From Streptomyces naganishii JCM 4654 (GTDB lineage: Bacteria; Actinomycetota; Actinomycetes; Streptomycetales; Streptomycetaceae), in contig NZ_BMVF01000009.1 in assembly GCF_014650575.1 (NCBI RefSeq), forward strand, positions 1 through 64,000: DNA of 64,000 nt, given 5' to 3'. Shown here in pieces: positions 37,237 through 45,893 of the stretch; position 1 is the stretch's first letter; the number at the start of each line of letters is the position of its first letter. Under the pieces are notes generated by a model. It worked only from the letters and a program-made list of their open reading frames with translations. It did no database searches and was not told where the DNA came from. The translations under genes were made by a program, and so were the position numbers.

Positions 37237-37630
37237 CGGCTGCCGTCCCTCCCCTTCCGGGCCACCGGCCCACTGACCCCGGCAGGCCCGCGCGGTGGCG
37301 GAAACCGGCCACGGCGCAAACCCGCCGCAGGACATCATCGCCGTACCCGCCGTCACTCTGACAAGGTGGCGCCACCGGATCACCTGTGGATCTTCCCGGT
37401 GTCCGGTCGGGTACGTGGCCTGCGCGGATCAGGGGATCCGGCGCCGGGTCGCCCAATGCCGCCGGGTGGTCTTCCCGTGGGGGGTGGGACCACCCGGCGG
37501 CTTTGTGCCCCACCGGTATTCGAGCCGGTATTCGAGAGTTCACTCGGTGAGGTGTTCGAGGGGGCGGCCGCCCACCGGATTTTCCGGATGCCCCGTTTTC
37601 ATACCGCCCGCGCGGTGGACAATTGGGGGC
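37237..37630. promoter_or_regulatory. Divergent intergenic region with large hairpin and 12-bp tandem repeat
   Basis: 394 bases without a gene. Bases 37458-37471 pair perfectly with 37488-37501 (14-bp stem, 16-base loop), followed by TTTG. Immediately after, CCGGTATTCGAG occurs twice in direct tandem (37513-37524, 37525-37536). The hairpin lies between divergent genes, so it is not a normal terminator; it may insulate or regulate the downstream gene. The tandem repeat looks like an operator. Confidence 0.5.
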
Positions 37631-39553
37631 ATGAGCCAGCAGGGGGGAAGGCCCACCGGTCACGAGGACGACTGGTGGCGGCAGTTGTACGACGACTCCA
37701 CCGAGGACACCGGCCCCACGGCCGCGGCCGACTCCCTGGACGACCGCTTCGCCTCGGCGGCGGGCACGTTGGGCAGGGGGGTGGCCGCCGCCCCGGAGGA
37801 CCGCCGGCCGACAACGGCATCCGGCCCGCCGACCCCACCGGCCGGACCGCCGCCGAGGCCGGCCTCGGCGCCCGCGCCCGCACCGGGCTTCGCGCCGGCG
37901 ACACCGCCGCCGAGGCCCGCGTCGGCGCCCGCACCGGGGTCGCCGGCCGCGTCCGCGTCCGCACCGCCGCCGGGGTCCGCGCCGGGGTCCGGGTCCGCAC
38001 CGCCGCCGAGTACCGCGTCGGCGCCTGAGCCCCGGCCCGCGCCGGAGCCCGCGCCCGCGCCGCCGCCACCGGCGTCCGCGCCGTCCTTCCCGACGTCCGC
38101 GCCGCCGCCCAGGCCTGCATCGGCGCCCGCGCCCGCGTCGCCACCGACGTCCGCGTCCCGGCCGGTATCAGCGCCCACGCCCGCCCCTGCACCCCGCCCG
38201 GCACCGGCGCCCGCGTCCGCGCCCCCGCCCCCGCCGACTGCGGCCGTCCCGGCGCCCCGCGCCGAGCCCGCCGTCGAGCCGACCGCCGGCGCCGAGCCGG
38301 ATCCGCAGGATCCCCGGGGGCCCGACTGGTGGCTCCGTACCCCGTGGGATTCCCCGCCGCCTCCCACCCCGGCCCTGGCCCCGCCGGGCCCCGCGCCCGA
38401 CCCGGCCCCCGCAGCACCAGAGCCCGAGCCCGTACCCGTACCCGCACCCCCCGCCGCCCCCGCCCCCGCACCCACGCCCACAGCCACCGCTCCCGCAGAC
38501 ACCGCCCCCGAGAACCGCACGCCCCCGCCCCCCACCGCACCGGCCACCCCCGAGCACCCGGCGGCTCCCCAACTCCCGCCCCCCGCCCTCGACTACATCG
38601 GTTCCGGCCCTCCCACCTACGACCCCGAGCCCACCGCGTTGCCGCCCGCCGACCCGGACGGGCTGGACGAGCTGGTGCCGGACACCGTGCTGGACGGTGC
38701 CCGTTACGGCGCCTGCACGATACGGGCGGTGTCCCTGCGCGGTGACTCCGCGCGGTACCGGGGCGAGCCGCGCCGCGACGCGCTGCTCACCGCGAGGTTC
38801 GGCTCGGGCGAACAGGCGCTGGTCCTCGTCGCGATGGCCACCGGCGCCCGCGCCGCCCCCGCCGCGCACCTCGCGGCCGCCGAGGTGTGCCGGTGGACCG
38901 CGCGGGCGGTGGGCCGCAGTCACGCCCGGCTGGTGGAGGACATCAGGGCCGCCCGGCGCGGCGACCTGAAGTCGGGCCTGCACCGCCTGACCGACCGCAG
39001 CCTGGGCAGGCTCCGCGCCGGCGCCGCCGAACAGGGCGTGGCGCCGGAGGAGTACACGGCCGGCCTGCGCTGCCTGCTCCTGCCCGCCGACCCCGAGTGC
39101 CGTACGCGGGTCTTCTTCGGCGTGGGGGAGGGCGGGCTGTTCCGCCTGCGGGACGGCGAGTGGCAGGACATCGAGCCCTACGTCCCCGAGCAGCCCGGCA
39201 CGGCACGGGCGGCCGGAGCCGACGTCCCCGCCGAGACCCCCGAGGGCGACCGGCTCACCATGGACCTCGGGATCACCGCCGCACCGCCCGGGAACGCGTA
39301 CGAACCCGACCCCGGGCCGCCCCCGGAACCCTTCCGGTTCCGGGCCTCCGTAGCCCGGCCGGGTGATGCGCTGCTGATGTGCACCGCGGGCCTCGCCGAA
39401 CCGCTGCGGGGCGAGCCGGAGCTGTGCGCGTACCTCGGGCGCAGGTGGTCCGGGCCGACCCCGCCCGGCCTGGCGGCCTTCCTGGCCGACTCGCAGGTAC
39501 GGGTCAAGGGCTACTCGGACGACCGTACGGCCGCCGCCGTGTGGGAGGCGTGA
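37631..39553 (+). CDS. PP2C-like protein with long Pro/Ala-rich N-terminus, probably non-catalytic
   Basis: 640 residues. N-terminus GHEDDWWRQLYDDSTEDTG is followed by about 265 residues (55-320) that are almost wholly Pro, Ala, Ser and Gly. Residues about 345-640 resemble streptomycete PP2C-domain proteins: DALLTARFGSGEQALVLVAM, then VGRSHARLVEDIR and MCTAGLAEPL. The metal-binding Asp of the usual DGxGG and TDGL motifs is not visible (MATGAR and CTAGL instead), so phosphatase activity is doubtful. Start ATG 37631. Confidence 0.75.
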   Translation: MSQQGGRPTGHEDDWWRQLYDDSTEDTGPTAAADSLDDRFASAAGTLGRGVAAAPEDRRPTTASGPPTPPAGPPPRPASAPAPAPGFAPATPPPRPASAPAPGSPAASASAPPPGSAPGSGSAPPPSTASAPEPRPAPEPAPAPPPPASAPSFPTSAPPPRPASAPAPASPPTSASRPVSAPTPAPAPRPAPAPASAPPPPPTAAVPAPRAEPAVEPTAGAEPDPQDPRGPDWWLRTPWDSPPPPTPALAPPGPAPDPAPAAPEPEPVPVPAPPAAPAPAPTPTATAPADTAPENRTPPPPTAPATPEHPAAPQLPPPALDYIGSGPPTYDPEPTALPPADPDGLDELVPDTVLDGARYGACTIRAVSLRGDSARYRGEPRRDALLTARFGSGEQALVLVAMATGARAAPAAHLAAAEVCRWTARAVGRSHARLVEDIRAARRGDLKSGLHRLTDRSLGRLRAGAAEQGVAPEEYTAGLRCLLLPADPECRTRVFFGVGEGGLFRLRDGEWQDIEPYVPEQPGTARAAGADVPAETPEGDRLTMDLGITAAPPGNAYEPDPGPPPEPFRFRASVARPGDALLMCTAGLAEPLRGEPELCAYLGRRWSGPTPPGLAAFLADSQVRVKGYSDDRTAAAVWEA

Positions 39554-39635
39554 GCGCGGCGGCTGTGAATTCATGGACGCAGGGAAACCAGCAACCAGAG
39601 GAATCCGCGGGAGACCGAAGGGGCGTCCGAAAGCC

Positions 39636-41378
39636 ATGGCCAAGCAGAACGTCGCAGAGCAGTTCGTCGACATCCTCGTCCGCGCCGGAGTCAAACGTCT
39701 GTACGGGGTGGTCGGGGACAGCCTCAACCCGGTCGTCGACGCGGTCCGCCGCAACGCCGCGATCGACTGGATCCACGTACGCCACGAGGAGACCGCCGCC
39801 TTCGCGGCCGGGGCCGAGGCGCAGATCACGGGCCGGCTGGCGGCCTGCGCCGGTTCCTGCGGCCCCGGCAACCTGCACCTGATCAACGGCCTGTACGACG
39901 CCCACCGCTCCATGGCCCCGGTCCTCGCGCTGGCCTCGCACATCCCCTCCAGCGAGATCGGCCTCGGCTACTTCCAGGAGACCCACCCCGACCGCCTGTT
40001 CGCCGAGTGCAGCCACTACAGCGAGCTGATCTCCAGCCCGAAGCAGATGCCGCGGCTGCTGGACACCGCCATCCAGAACGCGGTCGGCCGCAGCGGGGTG
40101 AGCGTGGTGGCGCTGCCCGGTGACATCGCCGACGAGCCGGCCCCGGAGAAGGCGGCCGAGACCGCCATCGTCACCTCCCGGCCCACCGTCCGGCCCGGCG
40201 ACGCCGAGATCGACCGGCTGGTGAAGATGATCGACGAGGCCGGCAAGGTCACCCTGTTCTGCGGCAGCGGCACGGCGGGCGCGCACGCCGAGGTGATGGA
40301 GTTCGCCGGCCGCATCAAGTCCCCGGTGGGGCACGCGCTGCGCGGCAAGGAGTTCATCCAGTACGACAACCCGTACGACGTCGGGATGAGCGGTCTGCTC
40401 GGCTACGGCGCCGCCTACGAGGCCACCCACGAGTGCGACCTGCTGATCCTGCTCGGCACGGACTTCCCCTACAACGCGTTCCTGCCCACCGACGTGAAGA
40501 TCGCGCAGGTCGACGTCCGGCCCGAGAACCTCGGCCGCCGCTCCCGGCTGGACCTGGCCGTGTGGGGTGATGTGCGCGAGACGCTGCGCTGCCTGATCCC
40601 GAGGGTGAAGGAGAAGAAGAACCGGCGGTTCCTGGACCGGATGCTCAAGAAGCACGCGGACGCGCTGGAGGGCGTGGTCAAGGCGTACACCAGGAAGGTC
40701 GACAAGCACGTCCCGATCCATCCGGAGTACGTGGCCGCCGTGCTCGACGAAGTCGCCGACGACGACGCGGTGTTCACCATCGACACCGGGATGTGCAACG
40801 TGTGGGGCGCCCGGTACATCTCGCCCAACGGCCGCCGCCGCATCATCGGTTCGTTCTCGCACGGGTCGATGGCCAACGCGCTGCCGATGGCGATCGGCGC
40901 CCAGTTCACCGACCGGGGCCGGCAGGTCGTCTCCATGTCCGGGGACGGCGGATTCTCCATGCTGATGGGCGACTTCCTGACACTGGTGCAGTACGACCTG
41001 CCGGTGAAGGTGGTCCTCTTCAACAACTCCTCCCTCGGCATGGTGGAGTTGGAGATGCTGGTCGCGGGCCTGCCCTCGTACGGCACCGCGAACACCAACC
41101 CCGACTTCGCCGCCGTCGCCCGCGCCTGCGGCGCGCACGGGGTACGGGTGGAGCGGCCGAAGGATCTGCCGGGTGCCCTCAAGGACGCCTTCCGGCACAA
41201 GGGCCCGGCACTCGTGGACGTCGTCACCGACCCCAACGCGCTGTCCATCCCGCCGAAGATCAGCGCCGAGATGGTGACCGGGTTCGCGCTGTCCGCCTCG
41301 AAAATCGTGCTGGAGGGCGGGGTGGGCCGGATGCTGCAGATGGCGCGCTCCAACCTGCGCAACGTTCCCCGGCCCTGA
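39636..41378 (+). CDS. poxB: Thiamine-pyrophosphate pyruvate oxidase / quinone-dependent pyruvate dehydrogenase
   Basis: 580 residues. TPP enzyme family: N-terminal GVKRLYGVVGDSLNPVVDAV with the catalytic Glu in HVRHEETAAFAAGAEAQ, central FAD-binding domain, and the C-terminal TPP motif GDGGFSMLMGDFL...LFNN. It oxidises pyruvate to acetate and CO2, passing electrons to quinone via FAD. ATG 39636 gives the family N-terminus (AKQNVAEQ); an in-frame ATG at 39573 has no ribosome site, but the choice is not certain. A hairpin at 41421 ends the transcript. Confidence 0.9.
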   Translation: MAKQNVAEQFVDILVRAGVKRLYGVVGDSLNPVVDAVRRNAAIDWIHVRHEETAAFAAGAEAQITGRLAACAGSCGPGNLHLINGLYDAHRSMAPVLALASHIPSSEIGLGYFQETHPDRLFAECSHYSELISSPKQMPRLLDTAIQNAVGRSGVSVVALPGDIADEPAPEKAAETAIVTSRPTVRPGDAEIDRLVKMIDEAGKVTLFCGSGTAGAHAEVMEFAGRIKSPVGHALRGKEFIQYDNPYDVGMSGLLGYGAAYEATHECDLLILLGTDFPYNAFLPTDVKIAQVDVRPENLGRRSRLDLAVWGDVRETLRCLIPRVKEKKNRRFLDRMLKKHADALEGVVKAYTRKVDKHVPIHPEYVAAVLDEVADDDAVFTIDTGMCNVWGARYISPNGRRRIIGSFSHGSMANALPMAIGAQFTDRGRQVVSMSGDGGFSMLMGDFLTLVQYDLPVKVVLFNNSSLGMVELEMLVAGLPSYGTANTNPDFAAVARACGAHGVRVERPKDLPGALKDAFRHKGPALVDVVTDPNALSIPPKISAEMVTGFALSASKIVLEGGVGRMLQMARSNLRNVPRP

Positions 41379-41748
41379 GGGCCGAAGGGGTCGTACTCCG
41401 GCCAAGTTGGCGCGCGGCCGCCGCGGGCGCCCCGGGGACGCGCGGGGTGCCCGCGGGATCGTACGACGGCCAGTCGGCGCGCCGTTGTTTACCCGAATAC
41501 GACCGGATCGGCACGCCCTCATGGGCAGTTGGGCCCAGTCGGCACGGTCCCGCCCGTCCGGACGGGGCCGACGCCGGGCCGGAAACGGGCGGCCGGCCAC
41601 TCGTGCGGGTGCCGTGGTGCGGTGTGCGGGTGGCCGAACACCTGGTCGTCGGCGGCGGGGCATGACTGGCGCGTGCCCTACTGGGCATGGATCCCCGTGA
41701 ACGTGTTCGAAGTGGAGGGGAACCGACATCGGCACGCGGGCGGGGGTC
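41379..41748. other. 370-base gap after poxB
   Basis: Contains the hairpin at 41421-41456. The rest is mostly unstructured, with an AT-richer island at about 41487-41505. No gene seen. Presumably the promoter of the ATPase gene lies in the second half. Confidence 0.4.
41421..41456. terminator. Terminator after poxB
   Basis: 13-bp stem (41421-41433 with 41444-41456, one G-U pair), loop of 10, starting 43 bases after the stop codon. Confidence 0.6.
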
Positions 41749-42237
41749 ATGAAGAGGCAGGCACGAGGGGGCGGTCCCATGACGGTCGGGGCCTCCTCGG
41801 CTGAGACGGTGGAGGAAGAGACCGGCGGGGTGATGGCGGGGCCCGGTGCGCCGCAGCTCAGGCGCAGACTGGGCCGGGCGGACCTGAAGGCGGTGCCCGA
41901 GGCGAGAAGGGCGCTGCGGGAGCTGCTGCGCCACTGGGGGCGGCCCGGCACCTCGGAGGTCGCCGAACTGCTCGCCAGCGAACTGGTCACCAACGCGCTG
42001 GTCCACACCGACGACGACGCGATCCTCACGGCCACCGTGTCACCGGGACAACTGCGCGTGGAGGTACGGGACTTCGTGTCCCGTCGGCCGCGTGCGAGGC
42101 GGCCGGCCGGCGAGGAGGACACCAGCGGCCGGGGGCTCGTACTGGTGCAGTCCCTGGCGGACGCCTGGGGCGTGAGCCCGCACGGGGTGGGCAAGTCCGT
42201 GTGGTTCGTACTGGGCCCGGGCGCCGGCGCCGCGTGA
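41749..42237 (+). CDS. RsbW-like ATP-binding protein
   Basis: 162 residues, a small HATPase_c (GHKL) protein of the anti-sigma factor / serine kinase type. The N-box is ELLASELVTNALVHT; the glycine box is DTSGRGLVLVQSLADAWG. Dozens of these occur in streptomycete genomes, mostly with unknown partner. Start 41749 or the downstream ATG at 41779; neither ribosome site is decisive. Convergent with the DUF2637 gene. Confidence 0.85.
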   Translation: MKRQARGGGPMTVGASSAETVEEETGGVMAGPGAPQLRRRLGRADLKAVPEARRALRELLRHWGRPGTSEVAELLASELVTNALVHTDDDAILTATVSPGQLRVEVRDFVSRRPRARRPAGEEDTSGRGLVLVQSLADAWGVSPHGVGKSVWFVLGPGAGAA

Positions 42238-42245
42238 ACGGAAAA

Positions 42246-42283
42246 CGGGAGGGGGCGCGGCCCGCGGGCCGCGCCCCCTCCCG
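42246..42283. terminator. Bidirectional terminator
   Basis: A perfect 19+19 palindrome, GC only except one A-T pair in each arm, lies between the convergent ATPase and DUF2637 genes. Confidence 0.8.
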
Positions 42284-42322
42284 GCGTGCGTCACCGGACC
42301 CGGCGAGGAGCCGGGGCCGGGC

Positions 42323-43360
42323 TCAGCCGAACTGCTGCTCCAGGTCCTTGAGCTTGCGCTCCAGGGAGTCCAGCCGCGGCAGGGCCATGGTGTCGTCCTC
42401 CGCGGTGAGGTCGACGGTGATCGGGTCAGACCCCTTGCGGACGGGCTGGAGGGAGGGACGCGCGCGGACGGGCAGCTGGTCCGCGGTGGATATGGCAGGC
42501 TCCGCGGTGACCTGCGAGGAGCCGCGCTCCAGGGCCTGTGCCTCCACCTGCCGGCCGCCCCGGCCCACGAAGCCGCGGTGGCCCCGGCTGATCGCCTTGA
42601 GCTGGGCGCGCTCCACGCGCTCCTGCTCGCGCCGCAGCCGCTGCCGGTCCTCCTTCTGGCGCCGGTCCTCGCGCACCTCCTCGACCGCCTCGTCCAGGCT
42701 GCGCACACCCTCGAGGAGCATGAGCGACCAGGCGCGGTAGGTCTCGCGCGGGGCGCGCAGCCACCGCACCATGCGGATCTGCGGCAGGGGGCGCGGGACG
42801 AGGCCCTGCTCGCGCAGGGCGGCGCGGCGGGTCTGCTTGAGCGCGCGGTCGAACAGGACCGCCGCCGACAGGGACATCCCGGCGAAGAACTGCGGCGCGC
42901 CGGCGTGGGCGACGCCCCTGGGCGCGTGCACCCAGTTGAACCAGGCCGCGGCGGCGGCGAACATCCACACGAGTATGCGGGAGCCGAGGGCCGCGTCACC
43001 GTGGCTGGCCTCGCGCACCGCGAGCACGGAACAGAACATCGCCGCACCGTCCAGGCCGAACGGCACCAGGTACTGCCAGCCGTCGGTCAGGCCGAGGTTC
43101 TGCTCGCCGAAGCCCACCAGGCCGTGGAAGGAGAGCGCGGCGGCGACCGCCGCACAGCAGAACAGCAGGACGTAGGAGGCGGTTCCGTAGATGGCCTCCT
43201 TGCGCCTGCGGCGCTCCTCACTGCGCTCCCACGAGTCGTCCGCGCTCGTGCTCTCCCCGGACCGCTTGCCGCGCACGAGCACCGCCACCGCCGCCAGCAC
43301 GCCCAGGAGCAGCACGGCGCCCGGAAGCAGCCAGTTCAGCGATATGTCGGTCAGTCTCAT
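42323..43360 (-). CDS. DUF2637 membrane protein
   Basis: 345 residues. About five membrane segments in the first 180 residues (LLPGAVLLLGVLAAVAVLV, then TASYVLLFCCAAVAAALSFH and others), followed by a long charged, probably coiled-coil region (EVREDRRQKEDRQRLRREQE) and a short C-terminal helix DSLERKLKDLEQQFG. The DUF2637 family includes Spd-type plasmid spread proteins; chromosomal copies are of unknown function. Start ATG 43360 with AAGGGA upstream. Confidence 0.85.
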   Translation of the reverse strand: MRLTDISLNWLLPGAVLLLGVLAAVAVLVRGKRSGESTSADDSWERSEERRRRKEAIYGTASYVLLFCCAAVAAALSFHGLVGFGEQNLGLTDGWQYLVPFGLDGAAMFCSVLAVREASHGDAALGSRILVWMFAAAAAWFNWVHAPRGVAHAGAPQFFAGMSLSAAVLFDRALKQTRRAALREQGLVPRPLPQIRMVRWLRAPRETYRAWSLMLLEGVRSLDEAVEEVREDRRQKEDRQRLRREQERVERAQLKAISRGHRGFVGRGGRQVEAQALERGSSQVTAEPAISTADQLPVRARPSLQPVRKGSDPITVDLTAEDDTMALPRLDSLERKLKDLEQQFG

Positions 43361-44004
43361 CTAGGGGTCCCTTGCATTGGGATAGGGCGTAACGCCCGCC
43401 ATAGTGGCCCAACCCCACCGGCCCTCAGGGGGTTTCGGGGCAAGAGGCCGCCAAGAAAGTGCAAGGGCTTGCCCAGGGCAGCGTTCTGCTCGAACTGCCG
43501 CTTGAGGGGCGGGAGTTGAGTTCGAATAAGACTACCCGTACGGGCGGTTCCACGGAAAGTTCCCGTGACAGGTGAGGAAGTTGTGAATCACCTGAAGGGC
43601 GTGTGGGGGTCCCGCACCGGGGTGATCTTACGTGACGCCCGGTCAGCGGGCGCGGGTGGCGCTCGCTTTGGGCGACGCGGTCGGTGGCGCGGGTGCGCGG
43701 ACAGGGCGTGCGGGTGTCCTCGGGGCGCACGGTGCGACCGCGCGGGCGGGCGAGGCTCGCCACGACGTCCGGGCGGGGCCGGGTGCCGTAGTCGCGCTGT
43801 ACCTGTGCGTCGTCCTCGGTCGGGCGGGTGCAGGAGTCCGCCACGCCTGAGGGGCGCACTCGAACGTAGGTCATGTGAAGTAAGGCTTACCTTGCTTCAT
43901 GTCGACGGACTGTGAACCACTGGCCTCAAGCGCCTATGGTGCTTGACGGGTGAGTAACAACCCGCCGTAATGACCCCAAGCACTCCCAAGCCCGGAGGAG
44001 GACC
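43361..44004. other. 644-base gap between DUF2637 and GntR genes
   Basis: Holds the promoters of two divergent genes and the palindrome at 43876-43899. A 72-codon GTG frame at 43632-43850 was considered but has no ribosome site or family resemblance. No RNA gene recognised. Confidence 0.5.
43876..43899. promoter_or_regulatory. 24-bp palindrome with iron-box-like core
   Basis: TGAAGTAAGG-CTTA-CCTTGCTTCA has 10-bp arms with one mismatch. The core TAAGGCTTACC resembles the IdeR/DmdR iron box (13 of 19 by eye). It lies 106-129 bases before the GntR gene. It could be a GntR autoregulatory site or an iron-regulator site. Confidence 0.45.
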
Positions 44005-44841
44005 GTGAAGCAGGGCGCGCAGGACTCCACCGGCACCGGAACCCGGGAGGACGGAACGGGCCGGGCGGCCGCCGCGGCGGCACGGGTGCCCCGGCAGCCG
44101 GGGCCGGGGGACCGCGGGCGCGGGCGGAACGACAGCCCGGGCGCGCAGGCCGTCGGCGGCGAGCCCACCCGGGGTGAGCACACCCACGCCGAGCCGCCCC
44201 TGCCGCGGCCCCGCCCCGTGGTGCAGCGCTCCTCCGTGCGCGGCCAGATCCTCGACGCGCTGCGCACCGCGCTGCTCGCCGGGGAGCTGAAGCCGGGCGA
44301 GGTGTACTCCGGGCCCGCGCTGGGGGAGCGGTTCGGGGTGTCGGCGACGCCCGTGCGGGAGGCGATGCAGCAGCTCGCCCTGGAGGGCGCCGTCGAGGTC
44401 GTGCCCAACCGCGGCTTCCGGGTGGTCGAGCGGGGGGCGCGCGAGCTGGCGGAGCTGGCCGAGGTGCGGGCGCTGATCGAGGTCCCGGTGGTCCTGCGAC
44501 TCGCCCGTACGCTGCCCGCCGAGCGCTGGGACGAGCTGCGCGAGCCGGCCGAGGCCACGGTCCGAGCCGCCGCCTCCGGCTGCCGGGCCACCTACGCCGA
44601 GTCCGACCGCGCCTTCCACCGCGCTCTGCTCTCCCTGGCCGGCAACACCCAGCTCGCCGACATCGCCGAAGACCTCCACCGCCGCGCCCAGTGGCCCCTG
44701 ACCGCCGCCACGACCCGCCCCGACCTCCTGGCGGACGCCACAGCCCACACCACGCTCCTGGACGCCCTCGTAGCAGGCGACCTCCCCCTGACAGCCCACC
44801 TCCTCCACCAGCACCTGACACCTGCGCCCCGGACCCCCTGA
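44005..44841 (+). CDS. GntR-family (FCD type) transcriptional regulator
   Basis: 278 residues. A disordered Gly/Arg/Pro-rich N-terminus of about 70 residues precedes the winged helix (SSVRGQILDALRTALLAGEL, ERFGVSATPVREAMQQLALEG, NRGFRVVERG) and an FCD effector domain from about 145. GTG start at 44005 is supported by GGAGGA. Ligand unknown. It ends directly before the repeat region. Confidence 0.9.
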   Translation: MKQGAQDSTGTGTREDGTGRAAAAAARVPRQPGPGDRGRGRNDSPGAQAVGGEPTRGEHTHAEPPLPRPRPVVQRSSVRGQILDALRTALLAGELKPGEVYSGPALGERFGVSATPVREAMQQLALEGAVEVVPNRGFRVVERGARELAELAEVRALIEVPVVLRLARTLPAERWDELREPAEATVRAAASGCRATYAESDRAFHRALLSLAGNTQLADIAEDLHRRAQWPLTAATTRPDLLADATAHTTLLDALVAGDLPLTAHLLHQHLTPAPRTP

Positions 44842-44950
44842 GCAGCGCACACAGGCCGCAGACCCGCACCCCGGAGCGGCCAGGGCCCTCCAGTCCGACC
44901 TGACCGGGCGCACCTCCATCCACCGCGCGTCGGCACGGGCTGCTTCGGCC

Positions 44951-45800
44951 GGTGGGCCCGCGCTGGGGTCCCGAGCGGGCTCGCCGTGGCCGGTGCTCCG
45001 GGTACGCCCGAGTGGGCTGGCCGGCGGCGGGGGAGGAGCGGCGGCGCTCGTGTGGGCGGGGCTGGGCGGGCTTGGGGCGGGGTGGTGGCTGCGGGGGCGT
45101 TCCCTTCGCGCCGGGGATGGCGGCCGGGCATGCTGCAACCGCGCAACCGTCCTGCGCCCTACCTGGCGACCAAGCATGCCGCAACGGCCCTGCGGCCCGT
45201 CTGGCGGCGGGACGGGCGGCCGTGCCTGGTGAGCCCGCGCTGAGATCCCGATCGCGCCCGCCGTGGGCAATGCTCCGGGTACGCCCGAGTGGGCTGGCCG
45301 GCGGCGGGGGAGGAGCGGCGGCGCTCGTGTGGGCGGGGCTGGGCGGGCTTGGGGCGGGGTGGTGGCTGCGGGGGCGTTCCCTTCGCACCGGGCGCGGCGG
45401 CCGGGCATGCCGCAACCGCGCAACCGTCCTGCGGCCTTACCTGGCGGCCGGGCATGCCGCAACCGCCCTGCGCCCCGCGGGCCGGGCGTGCCGCAACCGT
45501 ACAACCGCCCTGTGCCCTACCTGGCGGCCGGCCATGCCGCAACCGCGACCGCCCTGCGCACGGGCCCTGCGCCCTGCGGGCCGGCCATGCCGCAACCGCC
45601 CTGCGCCCTACCTGGCGGCCGGGCACGCCGCAACCGCCCTGCGCCCCACCTGGCGGCGGGACGGGCCGCTGCGTCCGGTGAGCCCGCGCTGGGGTCCGGA
45701 GCGGGCCGGCGGGGCGTTTCCCAACCGCTCTGCGTCCCGCCCGCTGGGTGGCCGCGTGTGCCCCAACCGCTCTGCGTCCCGCCAGGTGGCCGGGCGGGGG
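44951..45800. repeat. Nested direct-repeat locus
   Basis: Three repeat classes are mixed. (A) GGTGAGCCCGCGCTGGGGTC-like segment at 44951, 45228 and 45677. (B) A 116-bp segment at 44994-45109, identical at 45271-45386; copies A1/B1 and A2/B2 are a 277-base tandem duplication. (C) A 33-53 bp unit around GGCATGCCGCAACCGCCCTG, starting near 45122, 45399, 45446, 45480, 45526, 45579 and 45617, with degenerate copies to about 45800. GGCATGCC in C is itself a palindrome. Long open frames run through both strands but are compositionally odd. Confidence 0.85.
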
Positions 45801-45841
45801 TAGGGGCGTCGTCGGCGGACCGGCCCCCGCTTGCGTGCGGA

Positions 45842-45885
45842 CGTACGTGTGGCCCGGCCGGGGTCCCGGCCGGGCCACACGTACG
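45842..45885. terminator. Very long perfect hairpin after the DUF2231 gene
   Basis: 21-bp perfect stem (45842-45862 with 45865-45885) and a 2-base centre, nine bases beyond the stop of the minus-strand gene at 45894. It likely blocks transcription into the repeat region. Confidence 0.8.
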
Positions 45886-45893
45886 CGGGGATG

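Larger units (their letters stand above)
44842..45893. other. 1052-base region without a supported gene
   Basis: Apart from the nested repeats (44951-45800) and the terminator at 45842 it holds no recognised gene. Plus-strand frames translate to repeats such as MPQPPCALPGG and CRNRPAP, and minus-strand frames are similar in quality. I treat these as frames kept open by GC content, with low certainty. Confidence 0.5.

Noticed and set aside
37458..37501. Ordinary terminator of the regulator gene
   Set aside because: The regulator is transcribed to the left from 37236, so this hairpin is upstream of it, not downstream.
43632..43850. 72-codon GTG frame in the DUF2637-GntR gap
   Set aside because: No ribosome-binding site, no hydrophobic or charged pattern and no family resemblance.
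45121..45660. CRISPR-like array of 33-53 bp units
   Set aside because: Units are contiguous and imperfect with no unique spacers of constant length, and no cas gene is present.
44952..45803. Repetitive proteins (MPQPPCALPGG-type) encoded in the repeat locus
   Set aside because: Equally long frames exist on both strands, no ribosome site or known domain is present, and the periodicity belongs to the DNA rather than to one frame.
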